Source: Pedobacter suwonensis (GTDB lineage Bacteria; Bacteroidota; Bacteroidia; Sphingobacteriales; Sphingobacteriaceae). Taken from it: a stretch of 64,000 nucleotides of DNA. The position numbers were made by a program, and so were the translations under genes. Below, piece after piece: positions 17,406 to 25,207 of this stretch (within the stretch, counting starts at the first letter, position 1; the number at the start of each line of letters is the position of its first letter). The notes beneath the pieces are model-generated. The model saw nothing but the letters and a program-made list of their open reading frames with translations. It did not search any database and was not told the DNA's origin. Location of the stretch: the NCBI RefSeq assembly GCF_900111825.1, contig NZ_FOJM01000001.1, positions 514,989-578,988 on the forward strand, written 5' to 3'.

Positions 17406-18839
17406 TTAAAAAGCATCAAACCAAAGTTTGGTAGTTAATAAGTCTGCTCCCTGACTGCTTACCGCATTTTTATAATTCTGCCCGTTTAACGATTGCTCTG
17501 TTCCGGGATAGATAAAACGTACAGGAATTTTACCATTCAACACCGTATTTACAGAAGCTGTTAACTGTGGATAATCTAACCTTCTCTGTTCTGCCCAGGC
17601 TTCTAATCCCTGACCAAATAAGGCTAGCCATTTTTGCTCTCCAATTGATTTTTTATAATTGGTAGCATTATAAACTACTCCAGATTGCCTGATGTATTCT
17701 TCAACTACAGTGCCACCAATATTATACTGTAAAAAAGATGCCCTGATGGCCTGCTTGTATAAATCTTCAGCATCTTCGGCAGTGAAACCTCTTGCTGCTG
17801 CCTCTGCCCTATCAAAAAGCAATTCTGCATAACTAAAAATTACCGCCGGAGCCTTGGCATCTAAAAAGTAAGCACCAGGTTTAGAAGAATTTGCCAAACC
17901 TATTGCACTTGCTTCAGAGTTGGTAGAACCATTTGGAATCCCCACATAAACCTGCGGCGTAACGTTTTCCGTTTTACTGGCATAAACGGGTAACCTTGAG
18001 TCGTTTAGTGAAAACAGTTTATCAACAATGGTTTTACTGATCCGGTAATCATTCCTGGTTTCAAATGAAGCGGCTACCGGGTTCTGCTGAGGCGATGCAT
18101 CATATTTAAATATGGCATTTTCTGAATTGCTGCTGATGTAACCACCACCTTCTGCCTGTATTTCATCAATTACCTGTTTAGCTTTTGCCGGATCTTTATC
18201 TGCAATACGCAAGGCGATACGAAGCCTCAATGAATTGGCAAACTTTTTCCACCTGGCAATATTGTTGCTATAAATCACATCACCGGCAATCACCTTTCCT
18301 GCAGGGTCTAGAGCCGCTTGCGCAGATTTCAAATCGCTTAAAATACCATAATAAACATCTTTTTGTTTATCGTAAACCGGGGTAACAAACTGTTTTATTT
18401 TCCCGGCCTGCGAGTAGGGAACATCGCCATAAGCATCCGTAAGCAATAGAAATGTCCATGATCTTAAGATAAGTGCAACACCTTTATAGTTCGAATTTCC
18501 CTGTGCATCTCCCAATTCGATAATTTTATTAAAACCGGCAATACTCTGGGCATAGCCTGTTGACCATAGTGCGGTAAAACTACTGTTTGAGTAAATAAAA
18601 CGGTCTTCTTCTGTATACTGTACCTTGGCCCATTGCTGCGCAAACAGCAAACTGGAATTCATGTTATTGGTTACGCCCCAATAGGTATCTGCTGTTGCCT
18701 TGGTAGTTCCGGTAAGCAAATAATCTGGCTGCGCAATTTCTGGTGCATTGGGGTTAATATTCACCTCATCCAGCTCTTTTTTGCATGATACAAAGGCAAT
18801 TGCCAAAATGGCCAGTATATATAGTTTTTTATTTTTCAT
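17406..18839 (-). CDS. SusD/RagB-family nutrient-binding lipoprotein (SusD-like_2 type)
   Basis: This 477-residue outer-membrane lipoprotein has a lipobox (AFVSC-KKELDEV) near residue 19. NINPNAPEIAQPDYLLTG near residue 28 and GVALILRSWTFLLLTDAYGDVPYSQA are typical of the SusD-like_2 branch, whose members often partner importers of peptides or small nutrients rather than large glycans. The C-terminal half has PAVIFSYAELLFDRAEAAARGF and ends in NAVSSQGADLLTTKLWFDAF. It starts 12 bases after the SusC stop. As the second gene of the SAM-I riboswitch transcript it should be repressed when S-adenosylmethionine is abundant. No glycoside hydrolase or protease lies next to it. Confidence 0.93.
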   Translation of the reverse strand: MKNKKLYILAILAIAFVSCKKELDEVNINPNAPEIAQPDYLLTGTTKATADTYWGVTNNMNSSLLFAQQWAKVQYTEEDRFIYSNSSFTALWSTGYAQSIAGFNKIIELGDAQGNSNYKGVALILRSWTFLLLTDAYGDVPYSQAGKIKQFVTPVYDKQKDVYYGILSDLKSAQAALDPAGKVIAGDVIYSNNIARWKKFANSLRLRIALRIADKDPAKAKQVIDEIQAEGGGYISSNSENAIFKYDASPQQNPVAASFETRNDYRISKTIVDKLFSLNDSRLPVYASKTENVTPQVYVGIPNGSTNSEASAIGLANSSKPGAYFLDAKAPAVIFSYAELLFDRAEAAARGFTAEDAEDLYKQAIRASFLQYNIGGTVVEEYIRQSGVVYNATNYKKSIGEQKWLALFGQGLEAWAEQRRLDYPQLTASVNTVLNGKIPVRFIYPGTEQSLNGQNYKNAVSSQGADLLTTKLWFDAF

Positions 18840-18851
18840 GATGTAAATATT

Positions 18852-21800
18852 TTAAAATTTAACATTGAGGTTGATACCATAACTGCGGGTGCTTGGATTT
18901 GATAAGCTCTCTAAACCCTGACCATTACCAGTATTAAAGGCCACTTCCGGGTCGATATCAACCGTATTGCGATGGATAATCCACAGGTTACGGCCAACAA
19001 GCGATACCGAAACGCCTTGTAAACTTAACGGACGCAGCCATTTGGCAGGCAGGCTATAGCTTAATTTCACCTCACGGAGTTTTACATAAGACGCATCGAA
19101 AATATTTGCTTCATCTATATTTCTAAAGGTTTTGTAATACTGCTGAGCAGGTAATATCTTCTCGTTGCGTTTGCCATCAGCCGTTACGCCATCAAAAATA
19201 ATCCCATCATCATACACCGTAACGCCCGTAGGAGCAGTTCCATTTACACGAACTGTTCCATTGGCTTTATTGTTATCTGGATAATAATATGAAATACCGC
19301 CATACTCAGCTGCCCTTCCCGGAAGTGTGTAAGCCAAAACGCCGGTATAAGTTCCTGTGGCGTAAGTTCCATTGTAAATAGAACCGCCAAAACTGGCATC
19401 AACCAATACACCTAAACTGATACCTTTATAACTAAAAGTATTGTAAACGCCCCCAATCCAATCCGGCGTATATTTGCCCAACACCTGCTTGGTTGGATTA
19501 GTGGCAGGTGCGCCCGTAGCGTTAACAATGATGTTGCCATTGCCATCTCTCAAAAACGCTGTCCCGAACAACGATCCATAAGGCTGACCTACCGTTGCAA
19601 TTACCTGGGCCGAATTTGTGGCCACCACATAATTGGTCAGCAGTTTTTCAGCATCAAGTTCAATTACCCTGCTTCTGTTTGCCGCAAAATTGAAATCTAC
19701 ATCCCAGGTAAAGGCTTTTTTAACAGGGGTGATGCCTAATTGTGCTTCAATCCCTTTGTTGTTGATTTTTCCGGCATTCAATAATTTCGAACTAAAACCT
19801 GTACTCTGGCTTACATCAGCAGCTAAAATCTGGTTGTAACTATTGGTATTGTAAGCACTGAAATCAAAACGTAATCTTTTATTCAAGAAAACTGCTTCCA
19901 GCCCTAATTCTGTAGAAGTAGTTGTTTCAGGCTTTAAGTTAGGATTCAGGTCGATAGCACCAGTGGTAAGCTGAGGATTACCATAAAACGGCGCACTGAA
20001 CACATAGGTATTGATTAAGCGGTAAGGATCTGCATCTTTACCCACTTTAGACCAACCACCTCGTATTTTTAAATAGTTAAGGGCTTCGCTTTTAATATCG
20101 AAAGCTTCTGTAGCCACAAAACTTCCATTAAATGAAGGGTAAAAATATGACCTGTTCTGTGCAGGTAAAGTAGATGACCAATCGTTACGTGCCGTAATGT
20201 TGGCAAAAAGGTAATTTCTGAAACCGATCTGTCCGGATGCATAGACACTGTAGGATTTTAAACGCGACAGGTTATTGGATGAAACCAGGGGATCGCGAGA
20301 GTTTTTTAGGTTGTAAAGTCCTGCAATAGCCAGTTTAGGCGCGCTCTGGTCGTTTTGCTCGATGTACTGTCTACGGATATTGCCACCTCCCAATAATTCT
20401 AAGCTAAAATCTTCATTTAATTGTTTATTGAAGTTTAAGGTTGCGTCGGTGTTATTTTCGTTTACGGTAAAGGCACTTTCGGTATAAGAACCAAAGGGTG
20501 TTCCATTGGTACCATAGGCGATTCTAACCTTACGCCTGTCATTGTAGTAATCCGTTCCAGTTCTGAAATTGAAATCAAGTCCATCTATAATTTTATAATT
20601 AAGCGCTAAACTCCCAATAATCCGGTTACGGTTTTGCGACACCGTATTTTCATAAGCTACCCAATATGGATTGCTATAATAGCTATTGTTCCAGTTAAAT
20701 GTTTTTCCATTTTCATCCAGATAGTTTTTCAGCTGGTTAATATCCACCTGACGGCCAAACCAGGTAAATTGCAACATGGTACTGGTTGATCTTGAACCGC
20801 CTGTACCCGGCAAATTATCAGAACTCAACTTGCTGTAATTTGCATTAGCCGTTAAAGTAAGTTTTGGTGTTATTTTTAAAGAGGTATTTAATACGAATGA
20901 ATTTTTGCCCTGTCCGGAATTAGGCACAATCCCAACCTGTTTCAGGTTATTGTAAGCAATACGGTAATCATATTTTTCGCCTGCATCTGCAACAGATATA
21001 CTATTATTTAGCGAATATCCGGTTTGAAAGAAATCGCGGACATTATCAGGATGGGCTACGAACGGAACCGCTACGCCTTTTGAAAAAAACTGTGGAATTA
21101 ATCTGCCGTCCATTTTTGGCCCCCAGCTCTCATCTACCCCATCATTAATGCCTTTACCAGCACCATCCACGTAACTGAACTTACCTTCCGATCCCTGTCC
21201 AAAAGCATTTTGATAAACCGGCAGGGTAAGCAAAGTTTCCAGTACGGCATTGGAGTTAACCTCAATGCCCAATCCTTTTTTCGATTTACCAGTTTTAGTT
21301 TTGATAAGAATTACCCCTGCGGCAGCCCTCGAACCGTATAATGCTGCTGCGTTTGGTCCTTTTAATACACTAATTGATTCAATATCCTCTGGATTGATAT
21401 CTGAAATAGCATTTGCATAATCCCTTGCACCTGCAGAATTTAACTGCGAGTTATCTACCGGAATCCCATCAACCACAAATAAAGGCTGGTTATTTCCAGC
21501 TATAGAGGTTTCCCCTCTGATGACCACACGTGATGAGCCCATGCTCCCCTGACTATTGGTTACCCTTACACCCGCAATTTTTCCGGCCAGTGCATTGACC
21601 AGATTGGACTCTTTAGCTTCAGACAAATCCTGCCCTTTTAACTCCTGAACAGCATAACCGAGTGATTTTTTCTCTTTGGAAATGCCTAAAGCTGTAACCA
21701 CCACTTCATCTAACGCATTATCGCTCGATTGAAGAATAACTGAAATTGGCCCGTTTTTACTGATCTGTATTTCCTGGGTTTTAAAACCTATGTATGAAAA

Positions 21801-22016
21801 TACTAATGTGCCCTTTTCAGGTGCATTTATCGAAAAAGCACCCTTGGCATCAGAAATGGTGGTTTGTTTGGTTTCTTTGACGAATATGGAAACACTAGGC
21901 AGTGTTTCTCCATCTGCTGATTTTACTGTTCCGGTTATAGCGGTATTTTGAGCAAATCCCAGTTGTACAGCAAAGAGCAGTAAAATAAATGCTATTGATT
22001 TTAAAAGTCTGATCAT
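18852..22016 (-). CDS. SusC-family TonB-linked importer under a SAM-I riboswitch
   Basis: This 1,054-residue TonB-dependent transporter starts with a signal peptide ending near GFAQ (22). A carboxypeptidase-regulatory-like domain (ITGTVKSADGETLPSVSIFV) follows, then DEVVVTALGI, the plug with GKIAGVRVTNSQGSMGSS and the SVLKGPNAAALYGSRAAAG motif. The barrel ends YGINLNVKF. There is no STN domain and no neighbouring FecR. Expression is apparently set by the S-adenosylmethionine riboswitch in its 5' leader. The cargo is not visible in the sequence; context points to methionine, a sulfur compound or peptides. Confidence 0.94.
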   Translation of the reverse strand: MIRLLKSIAFILLLFAVQLGFAQNTAITGTVKSADGETLPSVSIFVKETKQTTISDAKGAFSINAPEKGTLVFSYIGFKTQEIQISKNGPISVILQSSDNALDEVVVTALGISKEKKSLGYAVQELKGQDLSEAKESNLVNALAGKIAGVRVTNSQGSMGSSRVVIRGETSIAGNNQPLFVVDGIPVDNSQLNSAGARDYANAISDINPEDIESISVLKGPNAAALYGSRAAAGVILIKTKTGKSKKGLGIEVNSNAVLETLLTLPVYQNAFGQGSEGKFSYVDGAGKGINDGVDESWGPKMDGRLIPQFFSKGVAVPFVAHPDNVRDFFQTGYSLNNSISVADAGEKYDYRIAYNNLKQVGIVPNSGQGKNSFVLNTSLKITPKLTLTANANYSKLSSDNLPGTGGSRSTSTMLQFTWFGRQVDINQLKNYLDENGKTFNWNNSYYSNPYWVAYENTVSQNRNRIIGSLALNYKIIDGLDFNFRTGTDYYNDRRKVRIAYGTNGTPFGSYTESAFTVNENNTDATLNFNKQLNEDFSLELLGGGNIRRQYIEQNDQSAPKLAIAGLYNLKNSRDPLVSSNNLSRLKSYSVYASGQIGFRNYLFANITARNDWSSTLPAQNRSYFYPSFNGSFVATEAFDIKSEALNYLKIRGGWSKVGKDADPYRLINTYVFSAPFYGNPQLTTGAIDLNPNLKPETTTSTELGLEAVFLNKRLRFDFSAYNTNSYNQILAADVSQSTGFSSKLLNAGKINNKGIEAQLGITPVKKAFTWDVDFNFAANRSRVIELDAEKLLTNYVVATNSAQVIATVGQPYGSLFGTAFLRDGNGNIIVNATGAPATNPTKQVLGKYTPDWIGGVYNTFSYKGISLGVLVDASFGGSIYNGTYATGTYTGVLAYTLPGRAAEYGGISYYYPDNNKANGTVRVNGTAPTGVTVYDDGIIFDGVTADGKRNEKILPAQQYYKTFRNIDEANIFDASYVKLREVKLSYSLPAKWLRPLSLQGVSVSLVGRNLWIIHRNTVDIDPEVAFNTGNGQGLESLSNPSTRSYGINLNVKF

Positions 22017-22265
22017 GTATATGTTTAATAATTAGTTAATAGATAAAATTTGGGCAAAACGATTCCTAACGGTGAATCACCGTCTTTTATTAAAAAATGG
22101 AATGGTTAGATCAAAAACGCCTGTTAAAATGGAACCATCCTAACAGGACTGGCGCATTCGTAAGTATGCGGAAAGGTTTACAAAAAGTGATGCAGCTCGT
22201 CTGTTTTTTTCCATTTGAATGATTTTGTTTAATACATATTTCACTTTCAAGAAAGCATTGAGGCA

Positions 22266-22298
22266 ATAAAAAAAGCACCCCTTAAATCAGAAGTGCTC
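22266..22298 (-). terminator. Riboswitch expression-platform terminator
   Basis: On the minus strand AGCACTTCT pairs with GGGGTGCT plus an adjacent A, using G-U pairs, and is followed by seven T residues. It lies 35-67 bases downstream of the SAM-I aptamer and about 250 bases before the SusC start. That is the expected position of the transcription-terminating half of an S-box switch. Confidence 0.85.
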
Positions 22299-22332
22299 CG
22301 TATATGTTAGATAAGGATTATGCAAACAACTG

Positions 22333-22438
22333 ACTTAACTACCCCGGATTCATCCGGGATGGAATTAGCACCATTTCTAAAAATTAGATGGTTGCTAAGG
22401 CTTCACAGGGCCATTCCCTCCGCCTTTCTTGATAAGTA
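22333..22438 (-). promoter_or_regulatory. SAM-I (S-box) riboswitch aptamer
   Basis: Read on the minus strand, the core elements occur in order: CTTATCAAGAAAGG, CGGAGGGA, GGCCC, TGAAGCC, GCAACC, then GGTGCTAATTCC. P3 is the ACCATCT…AAATGGT arm. P4 is a perfect CCCGGAT/ATCCGGG hairpin. P1 can form between ACTTATC and GTTAAGT with one U-U mismatch. These are the conserved positions of SAM-I aptamers, and 106 bases is the normal size. S-adenosylmethionine binding should favour the downstream terminator and shut off the SusC/SusD pair. Confidence 0.93.
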
Positions 22439-22455
22439 TTTTAAAATAACTGGGG

Positions 22456-22463
22456 CAAAGGTA
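22456..22463 (-). promoter_or_regulatory. Promoter -7 element for the riboswitch transcript
   Basis: TACCTTTG on the minus strand matches the Bacteroidota consensus TAnnTTTG exactly. It would start transcription about ten bases ahead of the SAM-I P1 stem. No clear TTG -33 element is visible. Confidence 0.6.
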
Positions 22464-22535
22464 TAATTAATTCCATTTATCCTATAGTTTTTATAGATAT
22501 TTATTAAAATATTTTTTCTTTGACTATTCCATCCT

Positions 22536-22543
22536 TATATTTG
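22536..22543 (+). promoter_or_regulatory. Promoter -7 element for the TlpA-like gene
   Basis: TATATTTG fits TAnnTTTG and lies 32 bases before the ATG at 22576. A TTTGAC sequence starts about 17 bases upstream; the spacing is shorter than usual for a -33 element. Confidence 0.5.
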
Positions 22544-22575
22544 TCGACTAAATTAGTAGATTAACATACATCCCA

Positions 22576-23844
22576 ATGAATATAAAATCCTTATTAACTG
22601 CCGCACTGGCCATATCAACCTCCATAACCTTTGCTCAGGATCAGGCAGTTTTAGCCAATAACCAACAGACAAAGGCCAAAGAAAAAAAAACAAAGGCATT
22701 CGTTGCGCTGGGCAACTGGCGCGGTGTGGCGAAAGTAAAGGAGGGACTTGAAATCCCTTTCAATTTTGAAATCAATGAAAAAAGTGGTCAGCAGAAATTG
22801 TATTTCCGCAATGCGGAAGAAAGTTTTGAAGGTGGTGTGGTCAAACAAACAGCCGATTCAATTTTTGTTAAACTGGATCAGTTTGATAACGAACTGGCAT
22901 TTGCAATAGATGGCGACCGGTTAACGGGAGCTTTACGCAAACAGGATAAATCCGGAAAACCATTAATCATTGATGCCGAACGCAAAAACTATCGTTTTAA
23001 AGCAGACAGACCTGCATCAGCCGACTATTCAGGAAGCTATGATGTAATTTTTACCGCTCCAAATGGCAAAGAAGAAAAAACAGTAGGCCTGTTTAAACAA
23101 AAAGGAAACAAACTCACCGGAACTTTCCTCCGTGTAACCGGTGATTCGCGCTATCTTGAAGGTATTGTAGAGGGGAATGGATTTCAGCTTTCGAGTTTCA
23201 TCGGCTCCTCTCCTGCTTACTACAAAGGAACTTTCGGTGCAGATGGTACTTTAAAGGGCGAGGTTTTAAGCGCAAGAGGCAGCCAGCCTTTTAGCGGGAA
23301 CAAAAATAAAGATGCAGCCCTGCCTGATCCTTATCAACTCACCTACCTGAAAAAAGGATACAAAACACTCGATTTCAGTTTCCCTGATGTAAATGGTAAT
23401 AAGATTTCGTTAAAGGATGAAAAATACAAAAACAAAGTAGTGATTTTAACCATTACCGGAAGCTGGTGTCCTAACTGCGTTGATGAAGCTACTTTTATGG
23501 CGCCATGGTATAAAAAGAATAAAAACCGCGGTGTAGAAATTATCGGTTTGCATTACGAGCGTTCTACTGAACCTGAATATGCCAAAAAAGTAATGGGCCG
23601 TTTCCGCGAACGATTTGGTATCGAATACGATCAGGTTTTGGCCGGAACAGCCGATAAACAGGCAGTATCTGAATCATTGCCTGCACTTGATTCTTTTTTA
23701 TCTTTCCCAACCACCATTATAATCGATAAACAGGGAAATGTGGCCCAAATCCATACCGGTTTCAACGGCCCGGCTACTGGTAATTTTTTTGATGAATTTG
23801 TGAAAGAATTCAATACTGAAATTGATGCGCTGTTGAAGAAATAA
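22576..23844 (+). CDS. Secreted TlpA-like thiol-disulfide oxidoreductase
   Basis: This 422-residue periplasmic protein has a signal peptide (to about residue 20, TFAQD). Residues 40-240 form a beta-rich region with two similar halves (GNWRGVAKVKEGLEIPFNFE and GSYDVIFTAPNGKEEKTVG). The C-terminal 165 residues form an AhpC/TSA-TlpA thioredoxin fold: LDFSFPDVNGNKISL, then SWCPNCVDE with the C298-C301 redox pair, and the cis-proline loop SFPTTIIID. It probably reduces disulfides outside the inner membrane. It is divergent from the riboswitch-controlled SusC/SusD pair, so shared control is possible but not shown. Confidence 0.88.
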   Translation: MNIKSLLTAALAISTSITFAQDQAVLANNQQTKAKEKKTKAFVALGNWRGVAKVKEGLEIPFNFEINEKSGQQKLYFRNAEESFEGGVVKQTADSIFVKLDQFDNELAFAIDGDRLTGALRKQDKSGKPLIIDAERKNYRFKADRPASADYSGSYDVIFTAPNGKEEKTVGLFKQKGNKLTGTFLRVTGDSRYLEGIVEGNGFQLSSFIGSSPAYYKGTFGADGTLKGEVLSARGSQPFSGNKNKDAALPDPYQLTYLKKGYKTLDFSFPDVNGNKISLKDEKYKNKVVILTITGSWCPNCVDEATFMAPWYKKNKNRGVEIIGLHYERSTEPEYAKKVMGRFRERFGIEYDQVLAGTADKQAVSESLPALDSFLSFPTTIIIDKQGNVAQIHTGFNGPATGNFFDEFVKEFNTEIDALLKK

Positions 23845-23866
23845 GCATCATAACTCACTCACTATA

Positions 23867-23896
23867 TGCCATTCTGGACGAAGTGAAGAATCTTTT
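23867..23896. repeat. Short dispersed element, CATTCTG…GAAGAATCTTT type
   Basis: GCCATTCTGGACGAAG followed by TGAAGAATCTTTT matches the element at 24449-24480 with small differences. It sits directly after the TlpA-like gene. Confidence 0.55.
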
Positions 23897-23912
23897 AATA
23901 TAAAATATTAAC

Positions 23913-23937
23913 ATTGGTCGGTGAGACACCGACCAAT
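23913..23937. repeat. Hairpin repeat, copy 1 (perfect 11-bp stem)
   Basis: ATTGGTCGGTG and CACCGACCAAT pair perfectly around a three-base AGA loop. Two diverged copies of the same 25 bases lie at 24401 and 24821, each at the same place relative to the following module. It may also terminate transcription of the TlpA-like gene, although the U-run is weak. Confidence 0.75.
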
Positions 23938-23958
23938 AAAAGAAATTAATAGAATGAT

Positions 23959-24060
23959 CGTCATTGCGAGAAGGCTTTTTCAGCCGACGAAGCAATCTTT
24001 TTAATAAGGATAGCCACTAGCTTGAAAGATTTCTTCGGCGATCCTTTACTCAGAACGATT
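23959..24060. repeat. Dispersed CGTCATTGCGAG element
   Basis: CGTCATTGCGAG, AGCCGACGAAGCAATCTTTT and a distal AGATTTCTTCGGCGATCC…AGAACG form an imperfect long stem. This element class is common between genes in Sphingobacteriaceae and Flavobacteriia. Here it lies between hairpin copy 1 and 300-base unit copy 1. Confidence 0.65.
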
Positions 24061-24076
24061 TTTGAGATTTTGATCA

Positions 24077-24378
24077 TTTTTTGGAAAGCAGTTGTAGTGT
24101 CTTTTGGTTCCGGCAGTCCTTCTTTTCGCTTCTATCTTTTTGTGAACGTAATTGTGTGATGATAAGCTCTGCAGCAAAAAGGATAGCCGCTACAATAAGG
24201 TTTATTGAACAAAGGTCTTTACAGGGAATAAAATAACGTTTCATACTTTGGTTTGTTCTTAACAGTAACCGCGTCTTTAGCCCCGGGCGAAGCGGCATAC
24301 CTCAAGCGCAGCGAGGGGATATAGCGAAGCACGGGAACAATCTTTAATCGTCGCGAATGGCCCTGCGCTCCAAAAAAT
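24077..24378. repeat. 300-base repeat unit, copy 1
   Basis: This copy runs from TTTTTTGGAAAGCAG to GGCCCTGCGCTCC and aligns over its full length with 24503-24808. Shared blocks include CCGGCAGTCCTTCTTT, AAAAAGGATAGCCGCT, AACGTTTCATACTTTG, TTAGCCCCGGGCGAAGCGGC and ATATAGCGAAGCACGGGAAC. Differences are scattered substitutions and small indels, arguing against coding constraint. Confidence 0.85.
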
Positions 24379-24400
24379 GTATCACTATTTCTATTTAAAC

Positions 24401-24425
24401 ATTGGTCGGTGAGGCGACAACTAAT
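24401..24425. repeat. Hairpin repeat, copy 2 (decayed)
   Basis: ATTGGTCGGTGAGGCGACAA is followed by CTAAT. The left arm is identical to copy 1 and the right arm has lost pairing. Confidence 0.65.
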
Positions 24426-24448
24426 AGAAATTCTTAAATTATTTCTTA

Positions 24449-24480
24449 GCTGTCATTCTGAACGCAGTGAAGAATCTTTA
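24449..24480. repeat. Short dispersed element, GTCATTCTGAACGCAG type
   Basis: GTCATTCTGAACGCAG followed by TGAAGAATCTTTA is a relative of 23867-23896. It occupies the slot between hairpin copy 2 and 300-base copy 2, where the first module has a different short element. Confidence 0.6.
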
Positions 24481-24502
24481 ACGTAAAAAGGCGTGAAGTT
24501 TC

Positions 24503-24808
24503 GTTTTTGGAAAGCAGGTGCAGTGCATTTCGGTACCGGCAGTCCTTCTTTCCGCTTCTATCTTTTTGTGAGCATACCTCTATAATAAAAAACCGCCGCA
24601 ACAAAAAGGATAGCCGCTGCAAAAAGGTTTATTAACAAAGGTCTGTACAGGAAACAAAACAACGTTTCATACTTTGTTGGTTGTTCTTAGCACTAACCGC
24701 GTTTTTAGCCCCGGGCGAAGCGGCATCCCTGAAGCGCAGCAAAAGGATATAGCGAAGCACGGGAACAATCTTTAATCCGTCGCGAATGGCCCTGCGCTCC
24801 GAAAAATG
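24503..24808. repeat. 300-base repeat unit, copy 2
   Basis: This copy aligns over its full length with copy 1 at 24077-24378. The minus-strand reading frame that is open in copy 1 meets a TAA after 12 codons here. Confidence 0.85.
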
Positions 24809-24820
24809 AATGGTTTAGTC

Positions 24821-24845
24821 TTTGGTTGGTGAGACACCGGCCAAT
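24821..24845. repeat. Hairpin repeat, copy 3
   Basis: TTTGGTTGGTGAGACACC and GGCCAAT still form a stem with two changed pairs relative to copy 1. It follows 300-base copy 2 as copy 2 of the hairpin follows 300-base copy 1. Confidence 0.65.
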
Positions 24846-25207
24846 AGAAAAATTTAAATGAAGGTCCTTCGACAGGCTACCATTGACGTTATTTTGTAAT
24901 TACCTATTAATGAGCAGAATGCGGCATCATGCATTTCCGTATAGCTAGGCCATAGCACCGTATCACCGTTCTACTTAAAACCGGCCTAATAAATTTTTCG
25001 GACTGCACTGTTCTAGCCATAACACTGGCTTTGAAAGAAAAATTTTCAGCCGGCATTTTTTGTTACTTTTTGATGCCAAAAAGTAAGAGCCCTTCGGCGG
25101 CGGTGAGCCGAGGCAAGAATTGTGCGAAGGAAAAAACGTCAATCATATTGATTTTTATATCATAAATTATCCCTCAGGATGACAGTTTTCAGTTAATTTA
25201 ATACAGG

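Larger units (their letters stand above)
23845..25207. other. 1.36-kb gene-free stretch of repeated modules
   Basis: No credible gene is present. The stretch is built from recurring parts: a 25-base hairpin seen three times, short dispersed elements beginning GTCATT, and a unit of about 300 bases seen twice. The final 350 bases contain a further common Bacteroidota intergenic motif around 25040-25090 (GTTACTTTTTGATGCC…AAAAAGTAA). A 74-residue frame at 24074-24298 on the minus strand lies inside the first 300-base copy and is stopped early in the second, so I do not call it. Confidence 0.75.

Noticed and set aside
22061..22090. Palindrome ACGGTGAATCACCGT in the SusC leader as a second riboswitch or terminator
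   Set aside because: It is short, has no U-run on the transcribed strand and no conserved aptamer core; the SAM-I switch upstream already explains the leader.
24074..24298. 74-residue minus-strand frame with a hydrophobic stretch
   Set aside because: It falls inside the first 300-base repeat; the same frame in the second copy stops after 12 codons, so no coding constraint is seen.
23845..25207. Possible CRISPR array
   Set aside because: Repeats are few, long and unevenly spaced with no unique 30-base spacers, and no cas genes are in the window.
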